The position numbers and the translations under genes were made by a program. Source: Lachnospiraceae bacterium UBA3762 (GTDB lineage: Bacteria > Bacillota > Clostridia > Lachnospirales > Lachnospiraceae). From it: DNA of 51,306 nucleotides. Location: contig DFGA01000055.1 of the NCBI GenBank assembly GCA_002371615.1, positions 1 through 51,306 of the forward strand. Reading direction: 5' to 3'. How positions within the stretch are numbered: position 1 is the stretch's first letter; each line of letters opens with the position of its first letter. The notes under the pieces were generated by a model. That model was given only the letters and a program-made list of their open reading frames with translations, had not been told where the DNA came from and ran no database searches. Below are positions 8,097-17,981 of the stretch, in pieces.

Positions 8097-8955
8097 ACCG
8101 GGAGACCGCAGAGACGGTAAGTATTTAAAAAAAATCGATTCGATGCACACTATAATGCCTCTTATGTATCCCAACCGGTGCGATAACGAGGCTTTTATAT
8201 CGGAGTGCATTGACCTGACGAATGTTGAAACCTATCTTGAAAAAAAGAATGCTGGCGATCCGGCGTATAAGTATAATCTGTTTCAGATAATGGTCACGGC
8301 TATGTTAAAGACAATTACACTCCGCCCCAAAATGAACAGATTCATTGCCAACAAGTCCATATATCAAAGGAATGAGGTTTCTGCGGCGTTTACAGTCAAG
8401 AAGATATTCTCGGATAACGGAGGCGAAGCTCTTGCCTTTATCCACAGCAGGGAAACGGATACGATAGATACTGTCCATGATGAGATATTCAGGCAGGTTT
8501 CACTTTGCAAGAGTGAGGACCAGAAGGATCAGTCCACCGCGGCAATGGATGTGATACAAAAGCTTCCGAGGATCGTCCTGAAACTTGTGGGAGCTATTGC
8601 CAGGGGACTTGACAGGCATGGACTGATGCCGCATTCAATTATTGCAACGGATCCTTTCTATTCGTCGGTAGTCCTTAGCAATCTTGGCTCAATTAAACTC
8701 CATGCAGGATATCATCATCTGACAAACTGGGGAACAACCTCGATATTCTGTGTAATAGGAGAGATCAAAAATCGTCCCTTTTATGACGATGAAGGGAATG
8801 TGACGATGCGCAAGAGTGTGGATCTGGGCCTTACGATAGATGAGCGTATCGCAGACGGATACTATTATTCAAAAACGATCAGACTCCTTAAGAAATTGCT
8901 GGAGGATCCGGAACTGTTGGAGAAGCCGTTAAATGAAGAGATAGGAGACATTTAA
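8089..8955 (+). CDS. E2/chloramphenicol-acetyltransferase-fold protein, stand-alone
   Basis: This 288-residue protein resembles the catalytic domain of 2-oxoacid dehydrogenase E2 components (CAT fold), without lipoyl or subunit-binding domains. Recognisable parts are an N-terminal MYPNRCDNEAF region, a middle VVLSNLGSIKL (the family often has SNxGxxG) and a C-terminal LGLTIDERIADGYY. In true E2 and CAT enzymes that last motif is DHRxxDG, with a catalytic His; here the His is replaced by Glu (DERIADG). It is therefore unlikely to be a normal E2, and no E1 or E3 gene is nearby. It overlaps the PAP2 gene and precedes an acyl-CoA ligase, which suggests acyl transfer in lipid formation. Confidence 0.75.
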   Translation: MIKPGDRRDGKYLKKIDSMHTIMPLMYPNRCDNEAFISECIDLTNVETYLEKKNAGDPAYKYNLFQIMVTAMLKTITLRPKMNRFIANKSIYQRNEVSAAFTVKKIFSDNGGEALAFIHSRETDTIDTVHDEIFRQVSLCKSEDQKDQSTAAMDVIQKLPRIVLKLVGAIARGLDRHGLMPHSIIATDPFYSSVVLSNLGSIKLHAGYHHLTNWGTTSIFCVIGEIKNRPFYDDEGNVTMRKSVDLGLTIDERIADGYYYSKTIRLLKKLLEDPELLEKPLNEEIGDI

Positions 8956-8993
8956 CGGCGTAGCGCATAAAATGTAGAGGTGGAATAAAGATA

Positions 8994-10727
8994 ATGGAAA
9001 CCAGGACAGTAAAAACACCATGGGCGGATCATGTGGGAGATGTACCGCTCCATCTTGAATACTTTGAAGGATCGATGTTTGACAAGGTGGCACAAATCGC
9101 TGAAAAATATCCCGATCAGGTGGCGTTTGATTTTATGGGAAAATCAACCACATACCGGCATCTGATAAAGGAGATCTGCAGATGTGCAAAAGCGCTTAAA
9201 ACTATCGGTATCCGCGAAAATGATTGTGTTACGATAGCCATGCCTAACTGCCCGCAGGCAATTTATATGTTCTATGCAGTTAATCTTGTGGGAGGTATCG
9301 CAAACATGATACATCCCCTGTCTGCGGAAAAGGAGATAGAGTTCTACTTAAATGAGAGCAAATCGGTAACTGCCATCACCCTTGATCAGTTTTATCATAA
9401 GTTTGAGTCGGTACGGGCAAATACGAATGTGGTTAACATAATTATTGCATCCGTTAAAGATGAACTCTCCAAGCCTGTCAGAGCCGGATATATGCTTACT
9501 GAGGGAAGGAAGATCCGTAAAATCCCCAAGGACGCTCCGGTAATAAGGTGGAAGGAATTCATGAGACTGTCGAGTCACTGCTTCTATCAGTACCGTGTAC
9601 AAAGGTCGGGAAATGATCCGGCGGTTGTATTGTATTCGGGCGGAACCACCGGAACTACAAAGGGCATCGTACTTACCAACCGTAATTTCAATGCTTTGGG
9701 TCAGCAGGTAATTGCCGCCAATCCCATGTTTCGCCCCGGTGACAAGATGCTTGCGGCCATGCCGCTTTTCCATGGCTTCGGGCTGGGTGTTTGTATCCAT
9801 TCGATGCTTTCGCAGGGAGGGAGATGTATTCTTGTGCCCAGATTTACGGCAAAGAGTTACGCAAAGCTGATAGTAAAATACAGATGTAACTTCATTGCGG
9901 GTGTTCCCACATTGTATGAAGCACTACTGAGGCTTCCGAGCATGGAAGGAGCGGATCTCAGCTGCCTTAAGGGAGTTTTTTCCGGAGGGGACAGTCTGAG
10001 TGTGGAACTTAAAAAGAAATTCGATGCTTTCCTGTATGATCATAAGGCAACGATCCAGGTTCGCGAAGGGTACGGAACAACCGAGACGGTTACGGCATGC
10101 TGCCTTACTCCGCCTCATATGTTTAAACCCGGAAGTATAGGGGTTCCCTTCCCGGATACATACATCAAGATCGTTGAACCGGGAACGGATCATGAGGTTC
10201 CTTACGGAGAGGAGGGTGAAATACTCCTTGCCGGACCTACCGTAATGAAGGAGTATATGAACCATCCTGAAGAGACAGCCGAGACTCTTCGCACTCACGA
10301 TGACGGTGAGACGTGGGTATATACCGGAGATCTTGGTACTATGGATCCCGAAGGCTTCGTATACTTTAAGGGGCGGGCAAAGCGTATGATTATTACGTCG
10401 GGCTATAACGTATATCCCGGGCAGATTGAGAATATACTTGATGCGCATGAGAAGGTTCAGATGAGCTGTGTTATCGGAGTGCCGGATCCGTACAGGATGC
10501 AGAAGGTAAAAGCCTTTGTTAAGCTTGTACCGGAAGCGGAGCCGACAGAGGTGACCAAAGAGGAACTTATGGCATACTGCAGAAAGAATATTGCCAAATA
10601 CGCCATGCCGTATGATATTGAGTTCAGGGACGACATGCCCAAGACACTCGTAGGAAAGGTTGCCTACAGGGTTCTTGAAGAGGAAGAGATGGCACGGACG
10701 GGGGCGAACAGTCAGAGCGGTATTTAA
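8994..10727 (+). CDS. class I adenylate-forming acyl-CoA ligase
   Basis: This 577-residue AMP-forming ligase should activate a carboxylic acid, probably a fatty acid, to its acyl-CoA or another thioester. The P-loop YSGGTTGTTKG is at 214-224, the second core motif GYGTTET lies near 360, and the hinge region TGDLGTMDPEGFVYFKGR lies near 444-461. The terminal domain has the expected GKVAYR with the catalytic lysine near 562. AGAGGTGG precedes the ATG. It closes the four-gene lipid-type cassette and is followed 47 bases later by folB-folK. The substrate is not readable; position suggests supply of acyl-CoA to the acyltransferase-like neighbours. Confidence 0.9.
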   Translation: METRTVKTPWADHVGDVPLHLEYFEGSMFDKVAQIAEKYPDQVAFDFMGKSTTYRHLIKEICRCAKALKTIGIRENDCVTIAMPNCPQAIYMFYAVNLVGGIANMIHPLSAEKEIEFYLNESKSVTAITLDQFYHKFESVRANTNVVNIIIASVKDELSKPVRAGYMLTEGRKIRKIPKDAPVIRWKEFMRLSSHCFYQYRVQRSGNDPAVVLYSGGTTGTTKGIVLTNRNFNALGQQVIAANPMFRPGDKMLAAMPLFHGFGLGVCIHSMLSQGGRCILVPRFTAKSYAKLIVKYRCNFIAGVPTLYEALLRLPSMEGADLSCLKGVFSGGDSLSVELKKKFDAFLYDHKATIQVREGYGTTETVTACCLTPPHMFKPGSIGVPFPDTYIKIVEPGTDHEVPYGEEGEILLAGPTVMKEYMNHPEETAETLRTHDDGETWVYTGDLGTMDPEGFVYFKGRAKRMIITSGYNVYPGQIENILDAHEKVQMSCVIGVPDPYRMQKVKAFVKLVPEAEPTEVTKEELMAYCRKNIAKYAMPYDIEFRDDMPKTLVGKVAYRVLEEEEMARTGANSQSGI

Positions 10728-10774
10728 AGTGTTTTGGCGGTACAATTTTTAAAATGATAAGAGGACAGGTTTGT

Positions 10775-11587
10775 ATGGATTATATAAGCATAGACAATCT
10801 GGAAGTATTTGCAAATCACGGAGTGTACGAGGAAGAGATTAATCTTGGTCAGAAATTCCTGATATCTGTCAGGATGTATTTTGATGCATCCGCTGCCGGA
10901 AAAAGGGATGATCTGACAAAATCGGTTAATTATGCCGAGGTTTGCTCTTCGATAACCCGGTGGATGAAAACAAATACATGCAAGCTTATCGAAACCGTTG
11001 CTCAGAGGCTTGCAGACAAGCTTTTGACAGAATATGAGCTCCTAAGCAGTGTAGACGTTACGGTCAAGAAACCGTGGGCACCTATAGGACTGCCCCTTGA
11101 GTGTGTAAGCATAACGATAACAAGGAAATGGCATACCGTATATCTGTCCATAGGATCGAATATGGGTGACAGACGCAGGTATCTGACGGATGGTATAGAA
11201 CACCTTCGAACAAACAAATACATAAGAGTTGTGGCAGTCTCGGAAATAATCGAAACGAAGCCCTACGGCAAGACCGATCAGGGTGATTTTCTAAACGGTG
11301 CCGTTATGATCAGGACTCTGTTGTCACCGGAGGAATTACTGGATGTACTCCGTGATGCGGAAAAAGATGCCGGCAGAGTGCGCAATGAGCACTGGGGTCC
11401 GAGAACTCTCGATATGGATATCCTTCTGTACGATGATCTGATAATAAACACGGAGGATCTTACGATCCCCCATGCGGATATGCTAAACCGTGATTTTGTA
11501 TTAAAACCTCTGTGTGAGATAGCACCGTACGCTTACCATCCGGTTGCAAATAAGAGGATATGCGAACTCATGACTCCTCATCAATAG
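10775..11587 (+). CDS. folBK: fused dihydroneopterin aldolase / HPPK
   Basis: This 270-residue fusion catalyses two consecutive folate steps. Residues 1-120 form FolB (dihydroneopterin aldolase), with FANHGVYEEE and KKPWAPIGLPLE. Residues 122-270 form FolK (hydroxymethyldihydropterin pyrophosphokinase), with LSIGSNMGDR, the loop PYGKTDQGDFLNGAV and the signature RWGPRTLDMDILL-like RNEHWGPRTLDMDILLYDD. I chose the ATG at 10775 because AAGAGGA stands nine bases upstream; an ATG seven codons earlier lacks a site. Such fusions are common in Firmicutes. The 3' end overlaps the convergent DUF5050 gene by 20 bases. Confidence 0.95.
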   Translation: MDYISIDNLEVFANHGVYEEEINLGQKFLISVRMYFDASAAGKRDDLTKSVNYAEVCSSITRWMKTNTCKLIETVAQRLADKLLTEYELLSSVDVTVKKPWAPIGLPLECVSITITRKWHTVYLSIGSNMGDRRRYLTDGIEHLRTNKYIRVVAVSEIIETKPYGKTDQGDFLNGAVMIRTLLSPEELLDVLRDAEKDAGRVRNEHWGPRTLDMDILLYDDLIINTEDLTIPHADMLNRDFVLKPLCEIAPYAYHPVANKRICELMTPHQ

Positions 11588-12578
11588 GTGCAAATACGCT
11601 TGACTGACCGTTTCCGCCGAATGTGGAGGTTATATATGTTGTATCTTCCCTGAACGGCGAATAGAAAGTATATGTTGAAGTACAGTTGATGTTTTCGTAA
11701 TTGCCTTCCGCAATGACGATGGCATCGCTTCCGTCAGTATTAACCCTTATCAGGGCGGGATTTTGATTGCGCTGATAGAATATCACACTTCCGTATACGT
11801 TAAATGTGTCGACCCTCTCATCGGTTATCTTGGTCAGCTGGCCGTCCGATAACGAATATCTGTACAGTTTGTAATCGTCCTTCATATTGAGGAAATACAG
11901 GTCTCTTCCGTCAGCAACGGGATTGTATACCGAGTAGTCCATATATACCCGGCCCTCAGCGTCACCGGGACGGTACACTTTGAGAGTCATGGAATCCTGC
12001 TCACAATAATAAATATCACCGTTTATGACACATGCGGGATTAATGATCTCATTAACAGCAAGCCCCTTATCTTTGCCGTCGAGAGATGAATGGTACAACT
12101 GCATACCGTTTGTGTTGTCATAGTGCTCGTAATAAAGCGTGCTTCCTATCAGATTGAGTACTCCGGATGTACATTTGTCCAGGCAGACAAAATCCTTCTC
12201 GCCCTTTTTGATCCGGAATATTCCGCTCATCCTTCCGGCAACACCCATAAACTTTGTTCCGCCGGGATCGTCGAAATAGAAGTAAATATAATCACCGCCT
12301 GCGTTGATGTAAGACACCGGAACATCGGCAATCTTGACAGGATCGCTTCCGTCGGCGGTCATTCTGTACAAGGTGTGATTGTCGTTAAGATTGGCAAAAT
12401 AAATGTATCCGTCGCTTTCGCAGACAAGTCCTTTGTTGTTGAGATTACCTGAAGTATTTCCGATGGTATCCGATGGGTTATCGGGAATACGGGACATGTA
12501 TTTTGCAAAGGAGACGGCAGCGATTATCGCGCCTATTACAAGAGCGGCTATAATGAGTCCGATCACTGTTTTTTTCAA
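11568..12578 (-). CDS. membrane-anchored DUF5050 beta-propeller-like protein
   Basis: This is a 336-residue protein with one N-terminal membrane anchor (residues 4-25) and a long extracytoplasmic part made of repeated beta units. The units carry motifs such as DGYIYFANLNDN, GDYIYFYFDD, GSTLYYEHYD, GDIYYCEQD and GRDLYFLNMKD. These YIYF repeats are typical of DUF5050 domains and suggest a propeller. I start it at the TTG 12578 because GGGAGG is eight bases upstream; the GTG three codons earlier would overlap that site. The role is unknown; binding of cell-wall or extracellular ligands is possible. It is a single gene, convergent to folB-folK. Confidence 0.8.
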   Translation of the reverse strand: MKKTVIGLIIAALVIGAIIAAVSFAKYMSRIPDNPSDTIGNTSGNLNNKGLVCESDGYIYFANLNDNHTLYRMTADGSDPVKIADVPVSYINAGGDYIYFYFDDPGGTKFMGVAGRMSGIFRIKKGEKDFVCLDKCTSGVLNLIGSTLYYEHYDNTNGMQLYHSSLDGKDKGLAVNEIINPACVINGDIYYCEQDSMTLKVYRPGDAEGRVYMDYSVYNPVADGRDLYFLNMKDDYKLYRYSLSDGQLTKITDERVDTFNVYGSVIFYQRNQNPALIRVNTDGSDAIVIAEGNYENINCTSTYTFYSPFREDTTYITSTFGGNGQSSVFAPIDEES

Positions 12579-12667
12579 GCGGATCACCTCCCGGGATAAG
12601 TGAACAAATCTGTTTCCCTGATAATAATTATAATTAATCCCGGAGGTTTCATCAAGTTTGGTGCTGC

Positions 12668-12925
12668 AAATGGCATGGCTCTAAATTTGCTAAGAAGATA
12701 AATAGTATGGTAGAATTAACATCGGTGTTTGTAAACCGTAGGCCACGCCCCATACCTACGACATTAGTCGTTGGTGCCGCCCGGCGAGGGACGAAGTGGA
12801 CTTTGAATGGCGTGGCTCTCAAGAAAGGGTGGTGTAAAGTTTTCTATGAAAACTTTGCAGCACGTAGGCCACGCCTCCACGAAGTGGACTTTGAATGGCG
12901 TGGCTCTCAAGAAAGGTGGGAGGAT
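12668..12925 (+). repeat. hairpin-rich leader repeat before galE (R2, three modules)
   Basis: A module runs GTAGGCCACGCC, a small hairpin, CTTTGAAT, GGCGTGGC, then CTCAAGAAAGG. The last module (12863-12920) has an outer stem GCCACGCC/GGCGTGGC (12868-12875 with 12897-12904) around the hairpin TCCAC-GAA-GTGGA. The middle module (12737-12828) has the same outer arms but an insertion with another small hairpin (ACGAC/GTCGT). Between them lies a 12-base-pair hairpin with a TAT loop (12833-12859). A vestigial first module (12668-12697) keeps ATGGCATGGCTCT. The 3' end, GAAAGGTGGGAGG, acts as the galE ribosome site. The part from 12806 is almost identical to the copy before padR. Confidence 0.85.
12687..12716 (+). 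promoter_or_regulatory. probable galE-galU promoter
   Basis: TTGCTA (12687-12692) and TAGAAT (12711-12716) are 18 bases apart. Transcription would start near 12723 and produce a leader of roughly 210 bases that contains two full repeat modules before the galE ATG. This is the only long gene-free stretch of the window (12579-12931). Confidence 0.4.
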
Positions 12926-12931
12926 AAACAA

Positions 12932-13948
12932 ATGAGAATACTTGTTACCGGAGGAGCCGGATATATCGGATCACATACAGTGGTATCGCTCCTTGAAAAC
13001 GGATATGATGTGGTCGTTGTCGACAATCTTGTTAATGCTTCGAAAAAGAGCCTTGACAGGGTAGAAGAGATTACCGGGAAAAAGGTAGCTTTTTATGAGG
13101 CCGATACCCTTGATGCAGACGCGATAAACGCCATACTTGATAAAGAGAAAATAGATGCCTGCATTCACTTCGCCGGCTTGAAGGCAGTCGGGGAGTCGGT
13201 TCAAAAACCATGGGAGTACTATGAGAATAATATTCAGGGAACGCTTGTACTTATAGATGCGATGAGAAAGCACAACGTGAAGAATTTCATCTTCTCATCG
13301 TCCGCAACGGTTTACGGCGATCCCGAGTTTATTCCGATAACCGAAGAGTGTCCCAAGAAAGCTTGCACAAACCCGTACGGATGGACCAAGTCAATGCTTG
13401 AGCAGATATTGACGGATATTCAGAAGGCGGATAATGAGTGGAATGTTATCCTGCTTCGTTATTTCAATCCTATAGGCGCACATAAGTCAGGACTTATAGG
13501 AGATAATCCCAACGGTATACCGAACAATCTCATGCCTTATATCACACAGGTTGCTGTCGGCAAGTTAAAAGAGCTCGGCGTGTTCGGTAACGATTATGAC
13601 ACACCTGACGGAACCGGAGTAAGAGATTACATCCATGTTGTCGACCTTGCGGAAGGACACGTTAAGGCTCTTGATAAGATCAAAGAAAACTGCGGATTGA
13701 AGATATACAATCTCGGGACCGGTAACGGAGTCAGCGTTCTCCAGCTTGTCAAGGCGTTTGAGGAGTCAACCGGACAGAAGATACCTTATTCGATCAAACC
13801 GCGACGTGCCGGAGATATAGCAACATGCTATGCTTCTGCGGATCTTGCACAGAAGGAACTGGGCTGGACAGCAAAGTACGGCATCAAAGAAATGTGTGAG
13901 GATTCATGGCGCTGGCAATCTATGAACCCCAACGGATTTGATGATTAG
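12932..13948 (+). CDS. galE: UDP-glucose 4-epimerase
   Basis: GalE interconverts UDP-glucose and UDP-galactose with tightly bound NAD. The 338-residue length is standard. The Rossmann motif GGAGYIGSH is at 7-15, the serine motif FSSSATVYG at 121-129, and the catalytic pair is Tyr149-x3-Lys153 (PYGWTK). The frame stays open 75 codons upstream through the repeat, but the true start is the ATG at 12932, where the GAAAGGTGGGAGG site and the homologous N-terminus MRILVTGG begin. It forms an operon with galU 23 bases downstream and supplies nucleotide sugars for surface polymers. Confidence 0.97.
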   Translation: MRILVTGGAGYIGSHTVVSLLENGYDVVVVDNLVNASKKSLDRVEEITGKKVAFYEADTLDADAINAILDKEKIDACIHFAGLKAVGESVQKPWEYYENNIQGTLVLIDAMRKHNVKNFIFSSSATVYGDPEFIPITEECPKKACTNPYGWTKSMLEQILTDIQKADNEWNVILLRYFNPIGAHKSGLIGDNPNGIPNNLMPYITQVAVGKLKELGVFGNDYDTPDGTGVRDYIHVVDLAEGHVKALDKIKENCGLKIYNLGTGNGVSVLQLVKAFEESTGQKIPYSIKPRRAGDIATCYASADLAQKELGWTAKYGIKEMCEDSWRWQSMNPNGFDD

Positions 13949-13971
13949 AAATAATAATTCAGGAGAAAATC

Positions 13972-14862
13972 ATGAGCATTAAGAAAGCGATCATTCCCGC
14001 TGCGGGTCTTGGGACAAGGTTTTTGCCCGCAACAAAAGCACAACCCAAGGAGATGCTTCCGATAGTCGACAAGCCGACTATTCAGTACATTATAGAGGAG
14101 GCCGTGCATAGCGGGATAGAGGATATTGTAATAGTTAACGGCCGGAACAAAGGGTCGATAGAGGACCATTTTGACAGATCGATCGAACTTGAGATGGAGC
14201 TTGAGAGCAAGGGCAAAGAAGAGTTGCTTGAAATGGTCAAGTCCATTTCGGAAATGGCCAACATTTATTTTATCAGGCAGAAGAAGCCTCTAGGTCTCGG
14301 ACATGCGGTATTGTCGGCGCAGAAGTTTATCGGAAACGATCCTTTTGCGGTGCTGCTCGGTGATGATGTTGTTGTTTCCAAAACACCGGCACTTAAGCAG
14401 ATGATAGATGTTTATAACGAGAGACAGTCCAGTGTTATCGGAGTGCAGACTGTTCCCCATGAACTCACTTATCAGTATGGTATAGTAGACGGACAGCAGG
14501 TAGGAGAGAGACTGTATAAGGTTAAAGATCTTGTGGAAAAACCATCGGTTGACAAGGCTCCGTCGAATGTTGCCATACTGGGAAGATATATTCTTACCCC
14601 GGATATCTTTGATTACCTGTCAAACCAGCAGACCGGAGCAGGAGGCGAGATACAGCTCACAGATGCCATAGAGAGAATGGCAATGGACTCTGATGTCTAT
14701 GCATATGATTTTAAGGGACACAGGTACGATTGCGGTGCCAAGATAGGTTTCATTCAGGCATGTATAGAATTCGGTCTTCGCAGAAGCGAACTGCGCAGCG
14801 GACTTGAACAGTATATCAAAGAACTTGCCAGGGATATCGATAAAGCCATAGATTATGACTAA
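13972..14862 (+). CDS. galU: UTP-glucose-1-phosphate uridylyltransferase
   Basis: GalU makes UDP-glucose from UTP and glucose 1-phosphate. The 296-residue protein has the nucleotide-binding N-terminus PAAGLGTRFLPATKAQPKEM and the following DKPTIQYIIEEAV, the LGDDVVV metal site, LVEKP near 188 and the late YDCGAK motif. AGGAGA precedes the ATG. It provides the substrate for the upstream GalE. Its last base and stop overlap the convergent channel gene by four bases. Confidence 0.97.
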   Translation: MSIKKAIIPAAGLGTRFLPATKAQPKEMLPIVDKPTIQYIIEEAVHSGIEDIVIVNGRNKGSIEDHFDRSIELEMELESKGKEELLEMVKSISEMANIYFIRQKKPLGLGHAVLSAQKFIGNDPFAVLLGDDVVVSKTPALKQMIDVYNERQSSVIGVQTVPHELTYQYGIVDGQQVGERLYKVKDLVEKPSVDKAPSNVAILGRYILTPDIFDYLSNQQTGAGGEIQLTDAIERMAMDSDVYAYDFKGHRYDCGAKIGFIQACIEFGLRRSELRSGLEQYIKELARDIDKAIDYD

Positions 14863-16256
14863 ACTGACCGGACTACGGTCAGTTCCACATGGGTTTTGGT
14901 TACACTGACCCTTATATCATCAGCTAATGCAACAAGGATCGATTCGGCTATTTCATGGGCGGACGGTCCATTATCGTGCATTGACCATTCATAATTGTCG
15001 TTTGCATTTGTATTATCCTCGGTAGTACGAAGTCCGACGATCACCTTTTCCCATATTTTCTGGGGAAGAGAATTATTGGCCTCGTTTCTGCCCGAAGATG
15101 AAAGTGACAGGAGACGAATTCTTTCCCCGCTTCCGATATCAGCCTTGAAATTAAGATGTATCCTGTATTTCAGGCCACTTCCCTCGATCCAGAGTTTGGC
15201 CATGGTATTTCCGACGATATCCCCCGTCAACCCGATCAGTTCTTCCGTCATGAGAGCTAACTGGTTACGGGCTTTTTCATCAAGCCGCTGCATGGATGCA
15301 AAAGAGCGTACCATATCGATGGCCTGTGTAAGATTCTCCCTGTCCGGAGTGATTATTACTGTATCCGTTCTGAAGTGACGTTTTGAAGGCGATTTCTTTT
15401 TGCCCGATGCCAGGGCTATATTATCCGAAGGTGCCGTGTTGTCGCGTTCCACAATATTGACAAAATTGTAAGGGATCTCAATGCCGTGCTCCCTGAAAGC
15501 TTTGTTGACGCGCAGATTCATATCTGTTGTCGCAATGTAGAAACTTGTTGTATACGGTATCCATATCGTTGTTTCGAGTATAATGGCACTATCACCGTAC
15601 TTTAGAAAATATACCGGTCCGGAGTCTTCGGTGATACCGTTTCGCTCCACGGAAAGAGTGTACGGACTGGCAGCAACACAGTCCCTTATCACTTCCATGG
15701 CAAGCTCGACATCAGTATCGTAACTTACGGAATAAGTAAGATGAATTCCGATCCTGTCGGTGCCTTTTGTCGTGTTAATAATGGTTTTGGAATTCAGCTC
15801 ACTGTTCGGGATAGTGACCCGGTACTCATCGTAGATCATTATCACGGTATGTCTGAGCGTTATATCGACGACCGTTCCGGGTTCCATGCCTTCGACTATG
15901 ATCCGGTCACCGATCTCAAACGGTTTGTTAATACTTATCAGAAAGCCGCATATCATGTCGCCTATGGCTGTCTGCCCCGCAAAGCCCAGTATGGCAACTA
16001 TAAGGGCGGAACCTTTCCAAAGAGTTGAGCGAAGATCCATGGTCGGATTGAATACCTCAACCACATTTACAAGGCAGATGAGTATTACGGTAAGACTGAA
16101 CAGCCTTCTTAGGAAACGTCTGTGTATTCTGTCATCTTTAAGATTCCTTTTTTTGAATATAATACGTATAGCGATAAGCAGTACTATGCCTATCGCTATA
16201 ATAAGTAGCAGATGTATCATTGATCGGCTGTTTAGCAGGTTTTCTTTCGTAATCAT
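14859..16256 (-). CDS. MscS-type channel with a C-terminal ATPase-like extension
   Basis: This is a 465-residue protein. Residues 13-108 hold three membrane helices, the last being a glycine/alanine-rich pore helix (ALIVAILGFAGQTAIGDM). Residues 112-175 form the MscS beta domain (GDRIIVEGMEPGTVVDI, then VTIPNSEL) and 176-270 the alpha/beta cytoplasmic part. A further region (about 295-465) is not part of normal small MscS proteins. Its TPDRENLTQAIDMVRSF and LALMTEEL pattern resembles the start of RsbW-type histidine-kinase-like ATPases, although the key N-box asparagine is not evident. The gene is 57 bases downstream of the carbohydrate-binding gene on the same strand. Gating by membrane tension is the family role; the extension may sense or signal. 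Confidence 0.85.
   Translation of the reverse strand: MITKENLLNSRSMIHLLLIIAIGIVLLIAIRIIFKKRNLKDDRIHRRFLRRLFSLTVILICLVNVVEVFNPTMDLRSTLWKGSALIVAILGFAGQTAIGDMICGFLISINKPFEIGDRIIVEGMEPGTVVDITLRHTVIMIYDEYRVTIPNSELNSKTIINTTKGTDRIGIHLTYSVSYDTDVELAMEVIRDCVAASPYTLSVERNGITEDSGPVYFLKYGDSAIILETTIWIPYTTSFYIATTDMNLRVNKAFREHGIEIPYNFVNIVERDNTAPSDNIALASGKKKSPSKRHFRTDTVIITPDRENLTQAIDMVRSFASMQRLDEKARNQLALMTEELIGLTGDIVGNTMAKLWIEGSGLKYRIHLNFKADIGSGERIRLLSLSSSGRNEANNSLPQKIWEKVIVGLRTTEDNTNANDNYEWSMHDNGPSAHEIAESILVALADDIRVSVTKTHVELTVVRSV
14862..14884. terminator. hairpin at the convergent galU/MscS ends
   Basis: A perfect nine-base-pair stem (AACTGACCG with CGGTCAGTT, loop GACTA) starts at the galU stop and lies inside the last codons of the convergent channel gene. 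No T-run follows on either side, so intrinsic termination would be weak. It may instead protect mRNA 3' ends. Confidence 0.4.
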
Positions 16257-16313
16257 TTCCCTATCTGTATTTAAGAATATAATTAACTGACCAATTATCT
16301 ATTCTATCAGATT

Positions 16314-17978
<1,665 letters not shown>

Positions 17979-17981
17979 ATA

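Noticed and set aside
8089..8955. Pyruvate dehydrogenase E2 component
   Set aside because: No lipoyl domain, no E1/E3 genes, and the catalytic His of DHRxxDG is replaced.
9924..10745. 273-codon antisense open frame opposite the acyl-CoA ligase gene
   Set aside because: It mirrors the codon structure of a clear enzyme gene, has no ribosome site and shows no domain pattern.
12737..12925. CRISPR array or insertion sequence
   Set aside because: Repeats are not regularly spaced with unique spacers, no cas gene or transposase is present, and no terminal direct duplication is evident.
12707..12931. In-frame 75-codon upstream extension of galE
   Set aside because: It translates the repeat modules and has no homologous N-terminus; the ribosome site and the Rossmann start both place the gene at 12932.
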